DNA of 64,000 nt from Planococcaceae bacterium Storch 2/2-2 (GCA_009740415.1 WOYE01000002.1:1-64000); one strand, 5' to 3'; positions 16,788-26,697 are shown, counted from the first letter of the stretch. Made by a program: numbers and translations. Notes: generated by a model not told the origin, from the sequence alone.

Positions 16788-18734
16788 TTATTTCATTATT
16801 GAGAATTGAAACGACTCTTCTCGTTCGAGAAGTTGGTCGTTCGTCGAGTGAAACGGTTGAATGCGAGCGTACAGCCGTTGATCGTTCCAAGTCGTCGCCG
16901 GATGAATTTCCAGTCGGTACGGTGATATTTTTCGAATGCTTACGTCCACTTCGTTCCATAACGTTTCATCGGATGCGACGTGCAGGAAAGATGCGACTTG
17001 GTGTTCGTCTGGAATCGGTTCGTTCCACGTAATCGTTACCGGTTCATCTGGCCGTTTCGGTTGTAACATCGTCCATTCGATCGCGGCGAGCGATTCATCC
17101 GTTTCACCGTGGACGGTTAGTCGTTGTTCGACACGTTCAACACCGTTAGAAACGGCGATCGTCGTCGTACCCGGTCGGTACGCGGTAATGAGACCATTCG
17201 CATCGATGGATGCAACGTCCGGTGATGAGCTCGTCCAACGTACGGGACCTTCCAATGACGTATGAGCGAATGTCGTTGCGTCGCTCGGTGAGTTCGTCAC
17301 GTGAACGACGTATCGTTTTTTCGTCGACGCGGTTTGAGCCGTGAGAACGGTTTTACTAGCCGTTTTGGCAATGAGTAACGTTTCATTGATCATCGGTACC
17401 GTTACGACGGATGAAGAAGAGGCGAACCACGTTGTCCCTGGTCGTGTAGCAATCCGTTTCGATTGTCCGCTTCTCATGAAAAAGTGGGTGGCGCCTGTTT
17501 CGTCCGTCCATTGCTCGTTCGTTTCATGAGGTCGTTGTAAATCGACGGTCGGAGATGCGATAAATAGTCGTCGGTCAAACGAATCGTTTGCCGCATGATG
17601 GACGGCGAGACGCGCATCGAGTAAGCCATAGCCGAACGAGTCGTCTCGGCCAGGTGAACCTAGATCAATGCTCGACCGTTCGAGCAATTGGACGATTTCA
17701 TGTTCTGTCAAAGACGGACGTACCGATTTCATCATCGCAATCGTCGCGCTGACGAGCGGTGTCGAGAAAGAAGTTCCTTGGACGATTCGATACGTATCGT
17801 TCGGGTGTGTCGTCCAAAGTCCGGTTCCCGGTGCGCTCACTGTGACGTACGGATGGTAGTTAGAAAAAGGGGCGCGTTCCCGTTCAGGAGTTGTCGCGCC
17901 AACTGCAATGACCCCTTCATAGGCAGCAGGGTAGTTGAGAGGGTTTCCTTTCAGTGCATCGTTCCCGGCCGATGCGACGACGATGATTCCTGCTTCGCGT
18001 GCTTTCATAATCGCTTTTTCTTCAGCGATCGACGGTTTCGTACCGCCTAAACTTAAGTTGATCACATCGACTCGCTCAGCGATGGCGACGTCAATCGCTT
18101 GAACGATGGAAGAAACTTTCGTCGTCGGAAAACGATTCATAATTTGAAGGGGCAACACACGCACGGGATAAGAGTGAGCGACTCCCGCAATGCCGCGTGC
18201 ATTGTTCGCTTCCGCAGCGATGAGACCTGCGATATTCGTCCCGTGTCCGTTCGCATCGTATACCGGTTGATCCGGTTCGACGATATTTTGTCCATCGTTT
18301 ACAAACGCTCGTTGCAAATCTTCGTGTGCGAGGTCGGCACCTGAATCGATGACCGCAACCGTCGTCGGTCGTTGATCGTAAGGCATCGACCAAACGGATT
18401 CGAAGTTCATTTCTTGAATCGCCCATTGTTTGTCGTAATACGTGTCGTTCAGCGTATCGATCGATCGTTCAACGTCCGGTTCAATCGCTAAGATGAATGG
18501 AGAACGACGTAGTTGATCGCGCTGTGAATGTTTCGCTTCTCTGCTCGTCCATACGATACGTGCTGTCGTTTCATTCAACGGTTCCAATGAAGCTTGTCCT
18601 TGAAACAAATCGACTTGTTGGATGAGTCGCACGTCGTCTGCCCATATGATCAAATCATCCGTTTCGGAAGAGGCTGCGACGAATGAAGGTGAGAACAGTG
18701 TGATGAATATGAGGATGAGTAGATGACGGTTCAT
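16788..18734 (-). CDS. Secreted subtilisin-family (S8) serine protease
   Basis: 648 residues with a signal peptide (MNRHLLILIFITLFSPSFVAA). About residues 25-110 resemble an inhibitor-type prodomain. The catalytic domain has Asp130 (VAVIDSGADL), His164 (NGHGTNIAG), oxyanion Asn258 (SAGND) and Ser322 (GTSFSTP). The C-terminal part has a Big_2-like Ig domain at about 478-545 (VRWTSSSPDVASIDANGLITAY) and a further beta domain. It is exported and calcium-dependent subtilase-like; likely jobs are maturation or shedding of surface proteins or nutrient proteolysis. It has no wall anchor. It is transcribed toward orphan unit E, against the array. Confidence 0.93.
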   Translation of the reverse strand: MNRHLLILIFITLFSPSFVAASSETDDLIIWADDVRLIQQVDLFQGQASLEPLNETTARIVWTSREAKHSQRDQLRRSPFILAIEPDVERSIDTLNDTYYDKQWAIQEMNFESVWSMPYDQRPTTVAVIDSGADLAHEDLQRAFVNDGQNIVEPDQPVYDANGHGTNIAGLIAAEANNARGIAGVAHSYPVRVLPLQIMNRFPTTKVSSIVQAIDVAIAERVDVINLSLGGTKPSIAEEKAIMKAREAGIIVVASAGNDALKGNPLNYPAAYEGVIAVGATTPERERAPFSNYHPYVTVSAPGTGLWTTHPNDTYRIVQGTSFSTPLVSATIAMMKSVRPSLTEHEIVQLLERSSIDLGSPGRDDSFGYGLLDARLAVHHAANDSFDRRLFIASPTVDLQRPHETNEQWTDETGATHFFMRSGQSKRIATRPGTTWFASSSSVVTVPMINETLLIAKTASKTVLTAQTASTKKRYVVHVTNSPSDATTFAHTSLEGPVRWTSSSPDVASIDANGLITAYRPGTTTIAVSNGVERVEQRLTVHGETDESLAAIEWTMLQPKRPDEPVTITWNEPIPDEHQVASFLHVASDETLWNEVDVSIRKISPYRLEIHPATTWNDQRLYARIQPFHSTNDQLLEREESFQFSIMK

Positions 18735-18957
18735 AAAAATTCCTCCTTTCTCTCATTTTATCACCTTTTATTTTTCGTGTTCGCAAAATTTTCATTTTGG
18801 TGATCTTAAAACTTTTTATTCCTATGCAAAGAAATACTTATTTTAATATATTAACTATCTAAATAAAAGTAATTAATTTTATAAAAAATCATATTTATAA
18901 CTTTTTTTCATTTAAAATTTGATATTTTAGTTTCTAATGCTTATAAAATCAATCGTC

Positions 18958-18986
18958 TTGTAAAAATAAGCTATTTGGAATATACT
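18958..18986 (+). promoter_or_regulatory. SigA-type promoter of unit F
   Basis: TTGTAA (18958-18963), 17-base spacer, TATACT (18981-18986). A second overlapping option, TTGGAA-17-TATCAT (18975-19003), would start RNA closer to DV. The upstream 18735-18957 is very AT-rich and otherwise featureless. Confidence 0.7.
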
Positions 18987-19028
18987 ATTCGTGATTGTAT
19001 CATTATTATTGGGAATAATGTAATACAA

Positions 19029-19114
19029 CTGATGGCACGCCAGATGCGATGAAAGTCGCTCGTCTGGTGTAGGCTCACGATAATGAAAAGGTGGCACTTT
19101 TCAAAGGTGAGAAT
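19029..19114 (+). ncRNA. Group II intron domain V-VI, unit F
   Basis: Linker CTGATGG (19029-19035); DV 19037-19070 with stem ACGCCAGA/TCTGGTGT, inner stem GCGAT/GTCGC, GAAA loop, bulge TCG. DVI 19071-19114 has lower stem CTCAC/GTGAG, a GAAAAG/CTTTTC upper stem capped by GTGGCA, an A at -10, and ends AAT. Junction 19114/19115. Both DV stems differ from units A-D by compensated pairs. Confidence 0.92.
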
Positions 19115-22100
19115 AGCGAAACGGGCTCAAAAGAAGCGTTAGAGCAGGCGATTAAAGACGCGGAAAGTAAATTGGACGCGTTAGAAGAAGAGTTAAAGAA
19201 AAAATTACAAGAAGCGATCGATCAGGCGAAACGAGCGAAAGATGATCAGCAAGCGACAGATCAAAGTTTGAAAGACGCACTCGATGCGTTGAATAACGTA
19301 CAACAAGAAGTCGAAGCGCTTCAAAAATTGAAAGATGATTTACAAGCGGCACTCGATGCAGCGGACAAACGGTTGGCACAACTAGGTGACGCGTATAAAA
19401 CAGCGTTGAATGAAGCGATCGCTGCAGGTCAAGGTGCACTCGATGCGAAAAATCAGAAAATTGAAGATTTAGAACGTGCAATCGCTGATTTACAAGAAGC
19501 GTTGAAAAAAGCAGACGTTCAAAAAGCGATTGAAGAAGCAGTGAAGCAAGCACAAGAAGCAGCGAATAAGCAGTTAGAACAAGCGATTAAAGATGCGCTT
19601 GAGCAAGCGAAAGCGGAAGCTGACGCTGTGGCGAAAGATAAAGACGCTGCTTTGAAAGACTTGCAAGAGAAGCTGGAAGCATTGGAAGACGCGTTGAAAA
19701 ATGCGGGCGAAGAAGTAAAGACGCAAGCAGAGAAAGAGTTAGAGCAGGCGATTAAAGACGCAGAAAATAAGCTCGCTCAATTAGAAGATGCGTATAAACA
19801 ACAGCTTCAAGAGGCGATCGATGCAGCGAACAAAGCGAAAGAAGAAGCAGCAGGAGATCGTGAAAAACTAAAAGACGCACTTGAAGCGCTTGAGAAGAAA
19901 CAACAAGCATTAGAAGATGCGATTCAAAAGGCGAAAGAATTGGAAGACGCGAAGCAAGCGATCCAAGATGCGATTGATGCATTGACGAAAGACCAACAAG
20001 AGAAACTCCAAGCGGCAATCGATGCAGCGAATCAAGCGAAAGACGATGCGAACGCGACGAAAGACCAGTTAGAGAAAGCGTTGAAAGATTTAGAAGATGC
20101 GATTGCGAAACTTGACGGTGGCACGCCAGGTGGAGAGGGCCCTTCTAAAGAAGCGTTAGAGCAAGCGATTAAAGATGCTGAACAAGCATTGAAAGATTTA
20201 GAAGATGAATGGAAACAAAAACTTCAAGATGCGATCGATCAAGCGAATGAAGTGAAAGCGAAACAAGATGCGACAGAAAAAGAACTAAAAGACGCATTAG
20301 ATGCGCTTCAGAAAGCGAAAGACGAAGCAAAGAAAGCACAAGATTTGGATGATGCGAAACAAGCGATCGAAGATGCGATTAACGGCTTAACGGATGATCA
20401 AAAAGAGCGGTTAAAAGATGCAATTGATGCAGCGAATGACGCGAAAAATGCAAAAGATGCGACGAAAGAGTCGTTAGACAAAGCATTGAACGATTTGAAC
20501 GATGCGATTGCTGCGCTTGATAAAGGGGAAGCTCCGACTGGAAAAGAAGGGCTCCAAGCGAAGTTGAAAGAAGCAGAAGTAGCGAAAGAGAACGAAACGT
20601 ACTACAAGAAACAATCGCTCGCTGACTTAACGAAAGTAATGGAAGCGGGACAAAAGGTTTTAGTAGACGAAAACGCTACGGATGAACAAATTCAGCTTGC
20701 GACGAACAATCTTCAAGTCGCAATCGATGCGCTCGTACTGAATGAAGTCGGCTATACGATCGACAAAAAAGATAGTAAAAAGCCTGAAAACTTCAACCAT
20801 AAAGAAATTAACTTCACATTTGAAGAAGCGATTCAGTTACCTGAAAATGTAACCGTTGGAGGAACGGTCGCGGATGCGAAAGTGAGCCTTTCAGAAGATG
20901 GGAAGCAATTAAAAGTAACGAGTGCACAAGGAGCAAAAGGTGGAGAAACGATTCAGTTCAAGACGATCGTCGGTGTGTCAGAAGTCGAAGTGACACTCGC
21001 TTGGGATAAAGTGAAATGGACGATGGTCTCTAAACCGGCTATTTTCAAAGATCAAACGAAATACGAAGTAGCGATCGATCTCGGTTTACTCAATGATGGG
21101 TTATTATCCCCTAATTTGAACTTAGAGCAATTGACACAAAATGATCAGTTGTTGAATTTGAAAGTATTGCCAGGTAGCGGTTTACAAATCGGGGACGTTT
21201 TAAAGCTAGGTAGCTTCTTAAACGTAACGCTTCAAGAAGGAGACTTTAACGACGACGGAACGGTCAATTTACAAGTCGGAACTGAACTTGTGAAAAACTT
21301 GCTCGGAACGAACGGTGCGATTGATTTAACAGTGACAGGGGAGCGCGATGGGAAACAAGTGACGGATACCGAATTGTTAAACATTCCACTTCCTGTATTA
21401 AACCCAGTGTCTGATTTGCTCGACGTTACGACAAATAGTGTGAAATACGAACTGTTAAATGGGGAACAACCGATCCATATGGACATTCGTGGTTTACACG
21501 TGATGGAAGACGGATCGTTACGCACCGTACGTGCAGGCGATGAAGTACAACTCGTCCTTTCACAATCGGGTAAAAATCCAGAGACGATCACGATTCCAGT
21601 AACAGCGGAAGATGTGAAAAATGGATACGTGGAGCATACGTTACAAAATGGAAAAGGATTGATCGCTTCTGTTTTGAATGGTGTCGTCCTCGGTGAAGGG
21701 AAACTCCGTGTCAAACCGACATTTATCTTTAAAGAAGACGGTCAACAAGTTGGAGTAAAACATGGCGAAGCTACGGAAATTACAGTGAGTCAAGGAGTCG
21801 TTGAAGGACTTGGTGAAACGTTAGACGGCGTCTTGGATCATTTATTAAAAGATCTCCCATTCATCGGTGATGTTCCGATTTTAGGCGGATTAGCAGATGT
21901 TGAATTAGCAAAAGCGTTGTCAGGTAAAAAAGAAGTGCAAGTCGACATTAAAGGGAAACGTTTAAAAGAAGGCGATGAAGTTCGTCTCGTCGTCCGTGAA
22001 GCAGGTGACGAAGCGGGGGCAGAAAAAGTCATTACACATCAAGTGACTGCTAATGATTTGAAAGCAGGTCACGTCTTGATGACGATGGAGATGGATGACC

Positions 22101-23593
22101 TCGTGACGAGCTTGTTAAAAGATCTCGCACTCGGTGGGAAATCTCTCACAGTGACACCTGTATTCGTTCGTAACGTCGGTAAAGAAAATGAAATAACACG
22201 CTACGGTGCAGCGAATACGATCGAAGTGAATCATGGGTTATTAACGAACTTGAACGGACTCGTCGATGGTGTCTTTAACGATTTGTTAAAACAGTTAACT
22301 TCTGATATTCCAGTCGTTGGACCAGCGGTAGAAGGTCTTCAAAATACGACGAACGATTTGTTGTCAGGTCTTTTATCAGGAAAAGAAAAAGTAAAAGTGA
22401 AAATCGACCAAGGAAGTCTCGGGAAATTGAAAACGGGCGATCGTGTCGTCGTTGATATTACGTCAGGTGACGAGAACGTCGCAAGCGTACAATATACGTT
22501 GACTGCAGCGGACTTAATGAAAAAAGAAATCGAGGTCGCCTTTACGAACCAAGATTCATTACTCCTTGACAACTTAGTCGGTGGTTTACTCGGGGGCAAT
22601 CAAACGTTAACGGTGACACCGAAGTACATTTTAGCAAAAGGTGGCGTGGAAGTAGAAGGTCAACCGATGGATGTTGAAATTGATCGCGGGTTAATTACGT
22701 CACTCGATAACGTACTCGGTAACGTATTAGTCGACGGACTTGTAGGAAAAATCCTCCAAGGAACAGGGCTCGACACAGCAGCTGTTCTCGGATTGGATGA
22801 ACTGACAGGTGGTTTATTAACAGACGGGTTGAGCGGAACACTTCAACCGGTATTGGATGATCTCGGGTTAGAAGGTCTCGTTCTCGGGAAAGACGGTTTA
22901 CTCGGTAGTTTACTCGGTGGAACGAACGTACTCGGAGATGCACTGAATGTCGAGAACTTGTTACTCAATATTTTAAGCGGTGAACAGACGAACTTAACGA
23001 AAGACGACCTCGGGTTATTAAACCTTTTAACAGGTAATGAATTGCAAGAAACATTAGGTCGTGTGTTATTAGGTGAAGGAGGCATTCTCGGTGATGGCCT
23101 CTTAGGCGCAGCAGGGTTACAAGATTTATTGGAAGGTAACTTAGGTCTTCTCCAACTCGGTGAAGGCGGTCTGTTAGAAGGTTTGCTCGGCGGCGTTCTT
23201 TCTGACAAAGGATTGTTAGGCGGCTTACTTGGTGATGACACAGACGGTTTACTAAACTTAGCGAACTTACTCGGAACGAATGAGAACAGTTTACTCGGTG
23301 GTTTATTAAAAGGCTTGCTTGGTGACAACGGCTTGCTCGGTGACAAAGGTTTATTAGGAGGAGCTCTTCTCGGTGAAGGCGGCCTCGTCGGCGGCTTATT
23401 AAATGGCTTGCTTAAAGACGGCAAGTTACTTGGCCAATTAGGTTTAGAGAATGTCCTTGATCTGAATAGTTTACTCGGCGGTTTAGCCGGAAAAGGAACG
23501 AGCGGGCTTGCTAATAATGGAGGTTTATTCGGTAAAGGTGGTTTACTCGGTAAAGGCGGCTTGTTAGGTGGCGCCTTAGGCGGTTTACTCTGA
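19115..23593 (+). CDS. 3' exon F: 1492-residue coiled-coil and beta-repeat surface segment with Leu/Gly tail
   Basis: The frame starts AGC GAA ACG GGC after DVI; the GTG at 19091 lies inside DVI and has no ribosome binding site. Residues 1-480 are highly repetitive Ala/Lys/Glu/Asp coiled coil (repeats of ALEQAIKDAE and LQEAIDAAN). About 480-545 is a FIVAR-like module. About 545-760 is a beta domain, followed by three related beta repeats of roughly 150 residues (LVLSQSGKNPETITIPVTAEDV; LVVREAGDE...VTANDLKAGHV; VDITSGDENVASVQYTLTAADL). About 1200-1492 is a Leu/Gly-rich tail with dozens of LLGG, GLLG and LLGEGG motifs. There is no sorting signal or membrane helix of normal composition. The architecture suggests a long adhesive fibre with a self-associating or matrix-forming tip. 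Confidence 0.85.
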   Translation, partial: SETGSKEALEQAIKDAESKLDALEEELKKKLQEAIDQAKRAKDDQQATDQSLKDALDALNNVQQEVEALQKLKDDLQAALDAADKRLAQLGDAYKTALNEAIAAGQGALDAKNQKIEDLERAIADLQEALKKADVQKAIEEAVKQAQEAANKQLEQAIKDALEQAKAEADAVAKDKDAALKDLQEKLEALEDALKNAGEEVKTQAEKELEQAIKDAENKLAQLEDAYKQQLQEAIDAANKAKEEAAGDREKLKDALEALEKKQQALEDAIQKAKELEDAKQAIQDAIDALTKDQQEKLQAAIDAANQAKDDANATKDQLEKALKDLEDAIAKLDGGTPGGEGPSKEALEQAIKDAEQALKDLEDEWKQKLQDAIDQANEVKAKQDATEKELKDALDALQKAKDEAKKAQDLDDAKQAIEDAINGLTDDQKERLKDAIDAANDAKNAKDATKESLDKALNDLNDAIAALDKGEAPTGKEGLQAKLKEAEVAKENETYYKKQSLADLTKVMEAGQKVLVDENATDEQIQLATNNLQVAIDALVLNEVGYTIDKKDSKKPENFNHKEINFTFEEAIQLPENVTVGGTVADAKVSLSEDGKQLKVTSAQGAKGGETIQFKTIVGVSEVEVTLAWDKVKWTMVSKPAIFKDQTKYEVAIDLGLLNDGLLSPNLNLEQLTQNDQLLNLKVLPGSGLQIGDVLKLGSFLNVTLQEGDFNDDGTVNLQVGTELVKNLLGTNGAIDLTVTGERDGKQVTDTELLNIPLPVLNPVSDLLDVTTNSVKYELLNGEQPIHMDIRGLHVMEDGSLRTVRAGDEVQLVLSQSGKNPETITIPVTAEDVKNGYVEHTLQNGKGLIASVLNGVVLGEGKLRVKPTFIFKEDGQQVGVKHGEATEITVSQGVVEGLGETLDGVLDHLLKDLPFIGDVPILGGLADVELAKALSGKKEVQVDIKGKRLKEGDEVRLVVREAGDEAGAEKVITHQVTANDLKAGHVLMTMEMDDLVTSLLKDLALGGKSLTVTPVFVRNVGKENEITRYGAANTIEVNHGLLTNLNGLVDGVFNDLLKQLTSDIPVVGPAVEGLQNTTNDLLSGLLSGKEKVKVKIDQGSLGKLKTGDRVVVDITSGDENVASVQYTLTAADLMKKEIEVAFTNQDSLLLDNLVGGLLGGNQTLTVTPKYILAKGGVEVEGQPMDVEIDRGLITSLDNVLGNVLVDGLVGKILQGTGLDTAAVLGLDELTGGLLTDGLSGTLQPVLDDLGLEGLVLGKDGLLGSLLGGTNVLGDALNVENLLLNILSGEQTNLTKDDLGLLNLLTGNELQETLGRVLLGEGGILGDGLLGAAGLQDLLEGNLGLLQLGEGGLLEGLLGGVLSDKGLLGGLLGDDTDGLLNLANLLGTNENSLLGGLLKGLLGDNGLLGDKGLLGGALLGEGGLVGGLLNGLLKDGKLLGQLGLENVLDLNSLLGGLAGKGTSGLANNGGLFGKGGLLGKGGLLGGALGGLL

Positions 23594-23645
23594 TGAAAAC
23601 TAAACAACTTGTTTAGTAGATGAACAATCGAATACGATGGATTAC

Positions 23646-23684
23646 ATGCACTTTCGAGCGATGCGCTCGGAAGTGCATTTTTTG
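23646..23684 (+). terminator. Terminator of unit F
   Basis: TGCACTTTCGAGCG and CGCTCGGAAGTGCA pair around ATG, then six T. Confidence 0.95.
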
Positions 23685-23969
23685 TCTCTCGTTCTTTCAG
23701 TTTTTTATGGTGAGTAATTCTTTTTACCTAATATGTCGAGTGGGTCAGTTAGTTCGTTTTAATAAAAAAGAGAAAGAGGAAGAATGATATAAAAATATCA
23801 TTTTCGAATTTTATGATAAGGATTAGTAAAGTGAATTTTTATAAAAAGAAGAAAAACGATCGAGAAAATGAGGAAAATGAAAGGGAAAATAGATCATTTT
23901 ACAGAAAACAAAACAAAAATGAGTTAAAATAGTACTAAATATCTAAATAAAACAATAAAAAATATCGAT
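23685..23969 (+). other. AT-rich stretch upstream of unit G
   Basis: No gene is supported. It is purine- and A-rich. ATCTAAATAAAA (23941-23952) also occurs upstream of unit F (18857-18868), at a different distance from the promoter, so its meaning is unclear. Confidence 0.4.
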
Positions 23970-23998
23970 TTGATATTTTTATGCTCACTATATACAAT
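23970..23998 (+). promoter_or_regulatory. SigA-type promoter of unit G
   Basis: TTGATA (23970-23975), 17-base spacer, TACAAT (23993-23998). RNA would start near 24005, about 24 nt before DV. Confidence 0.75.
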
Positions 23999-24020
23999 GT
24001 TTGATGAGGGAAAGGTTCAA

Positions 24021-24105
24021 TTGATCGCACGCTGTATGCGGTGAAAGTCGCACGTCCAGTGTAGACCTCTTATAAAACTAGGTGGCACTAGGATAAGAGA
24101 GGGAT
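24021..24105 (+). ncRNA. Group II intron domain V-VI, unit G
   Basis: The linker is altered to TTGATCG (24021-24027). DV 24029-24062: stem ACGCTGTA/TCCAGTGT has one T-C mismatch; inner stem GCGGT/GTCGC relies on two wobble pairs; GAAA loop; bulge ACG. DVI 24063-24105 has a long lower stem (CCTCTTAT/ATAAGAGAGG), CTAG/CTAG around GTGGCA, and ends GGAT. Junction 24105/24106. It is the least regular DV of the set apart from unit D's loop. Confidence 0.85.
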
Positions 24106-26370
24106 AGCGAAGAGAAAACTCGTGAACAATTGAGAGAAGAAGCGCAGCATGCTGTTGATCGGGCGATCAACGATCCTTCGAAAGAAACAATCGAAGAAGC
24201 GCAACGAGCAATTGATCAATTACCAGAAGACGAGGCAGCGGATCGTCAGTTTAAAGATGATTTGCAGTCGAAGCTAGATGCAGTGAGAGATCATTCACAA
24301 ATCCATTTCAAACATACGGATGAGACGAGAAAAGTCGCTCAAATGAATTTAAATCCTACGGTGGAACGTTTGAATGATCAAAAGAAAACAGCAGGAGGTG
24401 TTCTCGGTCTCGATATTGGAATTTTAGAGCTCGGTCTCATTTCAGCCGAACAAATTAATAAAATTAGCGATTTGAACCGTCATCAAGTTACTGTGCCAGA
24501 AGGGCATTTGTTAGATGGACAAGTAGAAGTGACCGTTCGCTCCGTTTTAGGAGGACATGCTTTCAAAGTACATATTTTGAAAAAGCAAGAAGATGGGCAA
24601 TATAAAAAAGTACAGACGTTAGAAGAGTCTTCCGGTTCATTTTTATTTATGGGGAAAACTGCAAAAGTACCGTTTGATACGTTAGACGCTGGAGAATATG
24701 AATTTGTATTAGAGACAGGTGCAGGGTTAACTGTCGTTCAAGTCATTCCTTATCACTTAACAGAGCTTCAATTGAGCGATTACACGAATGTGTCAACGAA
24801 AGATTCAATCGTGCGAGGAAATGTCTTAAAGAAACAAACGTTAGGAACAGGTGGCCAAGCCGTAGTAACGAATGTCAATGGTCAAGCGATCGGCGAGAAA
24901 AAGACGATCCAAGGAAAATACGGCCAATTGACGATCGAACAGAATGGAACGTATACGTATACACCTGCATCGAATCCGAAACATATCGGGCAAGTTGAAC
25001 AGTTTTCATTCGTTATGAAAAATCGCCAGAATGGTTCAACAGCGAATGGCTCATTACAAATTCGTTTAAACGAGCAGTCGGTTGATTGGAGCAATCTATC
25101 ATTTACAAAGCCAGCTCGAATTGTCGAAGCATCTTCCGCTACATTTAAAGTGGGCGGTACGCCGGTAACGACGAAACAATCGACGGTTTTCTATAAAAAA
25201 GAACAACAGAAAAAGTTCCAAGATAACGATTTCCGTTCGAAGCCGATTACGATCGAAGACACTGCGAGTGAATTAGAGTTCCACGTGTTAGGTGGTAAAG
25301 GAACGAACGCTGTTCATGCTCCGATTCATTTGAAAGATGAAAAAGGAAATACTGTTCAAATGTTAGATCGTGTGCTCATCGAAGAAGAAGTGTGGAACAA
25401 GCAGACATTTACAAATGTTCCAAAAGGGACCTATTATTTATACATTCCGAAACAGAGTGGATTCAATGGGACGTTGTACGTTGAAAGTGCCGATGCGAAA
25501 GAGTATCGCGTGACACATAAAGAGTGGGGTACGTACGAAGGGGTTCAATTGGATAACGTCCATGCGAATTTGAACGACCGACCGTTTACAAACTTCTTTA
25601 GTAAAGATAAAGAGAAGACAGATATTGAAGTGTACGGTTATACAGTGGACATTACGAAAAACGGAAGAGAGATTACGTCAAGCACGAAAGGGTACCACCG
25701 CGTTCCTTCGACAGGCGAGTTGACGGTAGCAGCGGATTACGGGTATTTGACGATTCAAGCAGACGGTACAGTTATTTACGAGCCGTTTCAAGAGCTTGCC
25801 GCGTACGGACAAAAGGAAGTCATTCCGTATAAGTTGAAACATTTGAGCGGACACGAATCCGAGGCGACGATGACGTTCGACCTTTATTCATTACGAAATA
25901 CAGATGAAAACGATAATGTAATAACGAGCTCACCTTACAATGATCGATTGTATGGGAAAGGAGGTTCGGACACACTCGTCTATACGATTTTGAAAGAAGA
26001 TGCGACAGGTGGCCATGGAAAAGACGAGTGGATGGACTTCACGTATGGAACGGTAGAAAACAATCGTGAAGCGGACCGACTAGACCTCCGTCAGTTATTC
26101 ACATTGAAAGAAGTTGAAGTGAACGGAAAAGGTGAAGTGATTTCTGTGAATGAGAAACAACAAAAAGTGACAGAAGATAACTTGCATACGTTTCTCGGAG
26201 TAGAAGCGCGAGATGGTGGAAAAGAAATCGTCGTTTCAATTGACCGTGACGGTGCAGAAAGTAAATATGCTTTCACAGAGTTGATTACGTTGTACGTACA
26301 AAATCCAGAAGATGTACGTGTAGGAGATGTGTATGAAATGATGGAGAATGGACAAATTCTTCTTCCATAA
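24106..26370 (+). CDS. 3' exon G: BapA-like segment with type I-secretion-like C-terminus
   Basis: The 754-codon frame starts AGC GAA GAG AAA. Residues 1-70 are a short coiled coil. From about 78 it shares a long module with exons H and J: a block with GGVLGLDIGILELGLISAEQ, then beta domains, two VCBS-like repeats (YGQLTIEQNGTYTYTP and YGYLTIQADGTVIYEP), and a C-terminal domain from about 600. That last domain resembles the type I secretion target domain of Gram-negative BapA/VCBS adhesins (GGSDTLVYTILKEDATGG, WMDFTYGTVENN, ADRLDLRQLF, SIDRDGAESKY). There is no LPxTG and no start codon. A biofilm or adhesion role is inferred from the family. Confidence 0.85.
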   Translation, partial: SEEKTREQLREEAQHAVDRAINDPSKETIEEAQRAIDQLPEDEAADRQFKDDLQSKLDAVRDHSQIHFKHTDETRKVAQMNLNPTVERLNDQKKTAGGVLGLDIGILELGLISAEQINKISDLNRHQVTVPEGHLLDGQVEVTVRSVLGGHAFKVHILKKQEDGQYKKVQTLEESSGSFLFMGKTAKVPFDTLDAGEYEFVLETGAGLTVVQVIPYHLTELQLSDYTNVSTKDSIVRGNVLKKQTLGTGGQAVVTNVNGQAIGEKKTIQGKYGQLTIEQNGTYTYTPASNPKHIGQVEQFSFVMKNRQNGSTANGSLQIRLNEQSVDWSNLSFTKPARIVEASSATFKVGGTPVTTKQSTVFYKKEQQKKFQDNDFRSKPITIEDTASELEFHVLGGKGTNAVHAPIHLKDEKGNTVQMLDRVLIEEEVWNKQTFTNVPKGTYYLYIPKQSGFNGTLYVESADAKEYRVTHKEWGTYEGVQLDNVHANLNDRPFTNFFSKDKEKTDIEVYGYTVDITKNGREITSSTKGYHRVPSTGELTVAADYGYLTIQADGTVIYEPFQELAAYGQKEVIPYKLKHLSGHESEATMTFDLYSLRNTDENDNVITSSPYNDRLYGKGGSDTLVYTILKEDATGGHGKDEWMDFTYGTVENNREADRLDLRQLFTLKEVEVNGKGEVISVNEKQQKVTEDNLHTFLGVEARDGGKEIVVSIDRDGAESKYAFTELITLYVQNPEDVRVGDVYEMMENGQILLP

Positions 26371-26373
26371 TAG

Positions 26374-26417
26374 ATGGCGCCCTTATTACAAAATGTAGTA
26401 GTAAGGGCGCTTTTTTA
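26374..26417 (+). terminator. Terminator of unit G
   Basis: GCGCCCTTATTAC pairs with GTAGTAAGGGCGC, followed by six T. Confidence 0.95.
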
Positions 26418-26697
26418 TGTAGATTGAGCAAATTATTTTGAGTAATTGTGACTAATTGTTCACAAAGACCTTTGAATCGAAATTATTAATTGTTAAGTGA
26501 ATGATCCGTTTGAAAAAGTGGTGGAAAAAGGAAAACTCACAAAACGGATAGCGTTTTCATCGGTCAGTTAGTAAAATATTTTATTCCTACGTCATTCTTT
26601 TTTTATTTTTCATTTGAAAATGATTTTTCAATATATTAATATACGAAAGACTTATAAGATACAATAAAAAAAGAGACTTTAGATATATCCCTTTTGA
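26418..26697 (+). other. AT-rich stretch upstream of unit H
   Basis: No gene or known regulatory element is evident. It contains short palindromic AT patches (for example ATATATTAATATA around 26628-26642). Confidence 0.4.

Noticed and set aside
19115-20540. Coding repeats of exon F as a CRISPR or satellite array
   Set aside because: The repetition is at protein level (coiled-coil heptads) with varied DNA, lacking equal spacers and identical repeats.
22843-23607. Minus-strand Pro/Lys/Ser-rich frame of 254 codons
   Set aside because: It is the antisense shadow of the Leu/Gly repeats of exon F and has no ribosome binding site or family.
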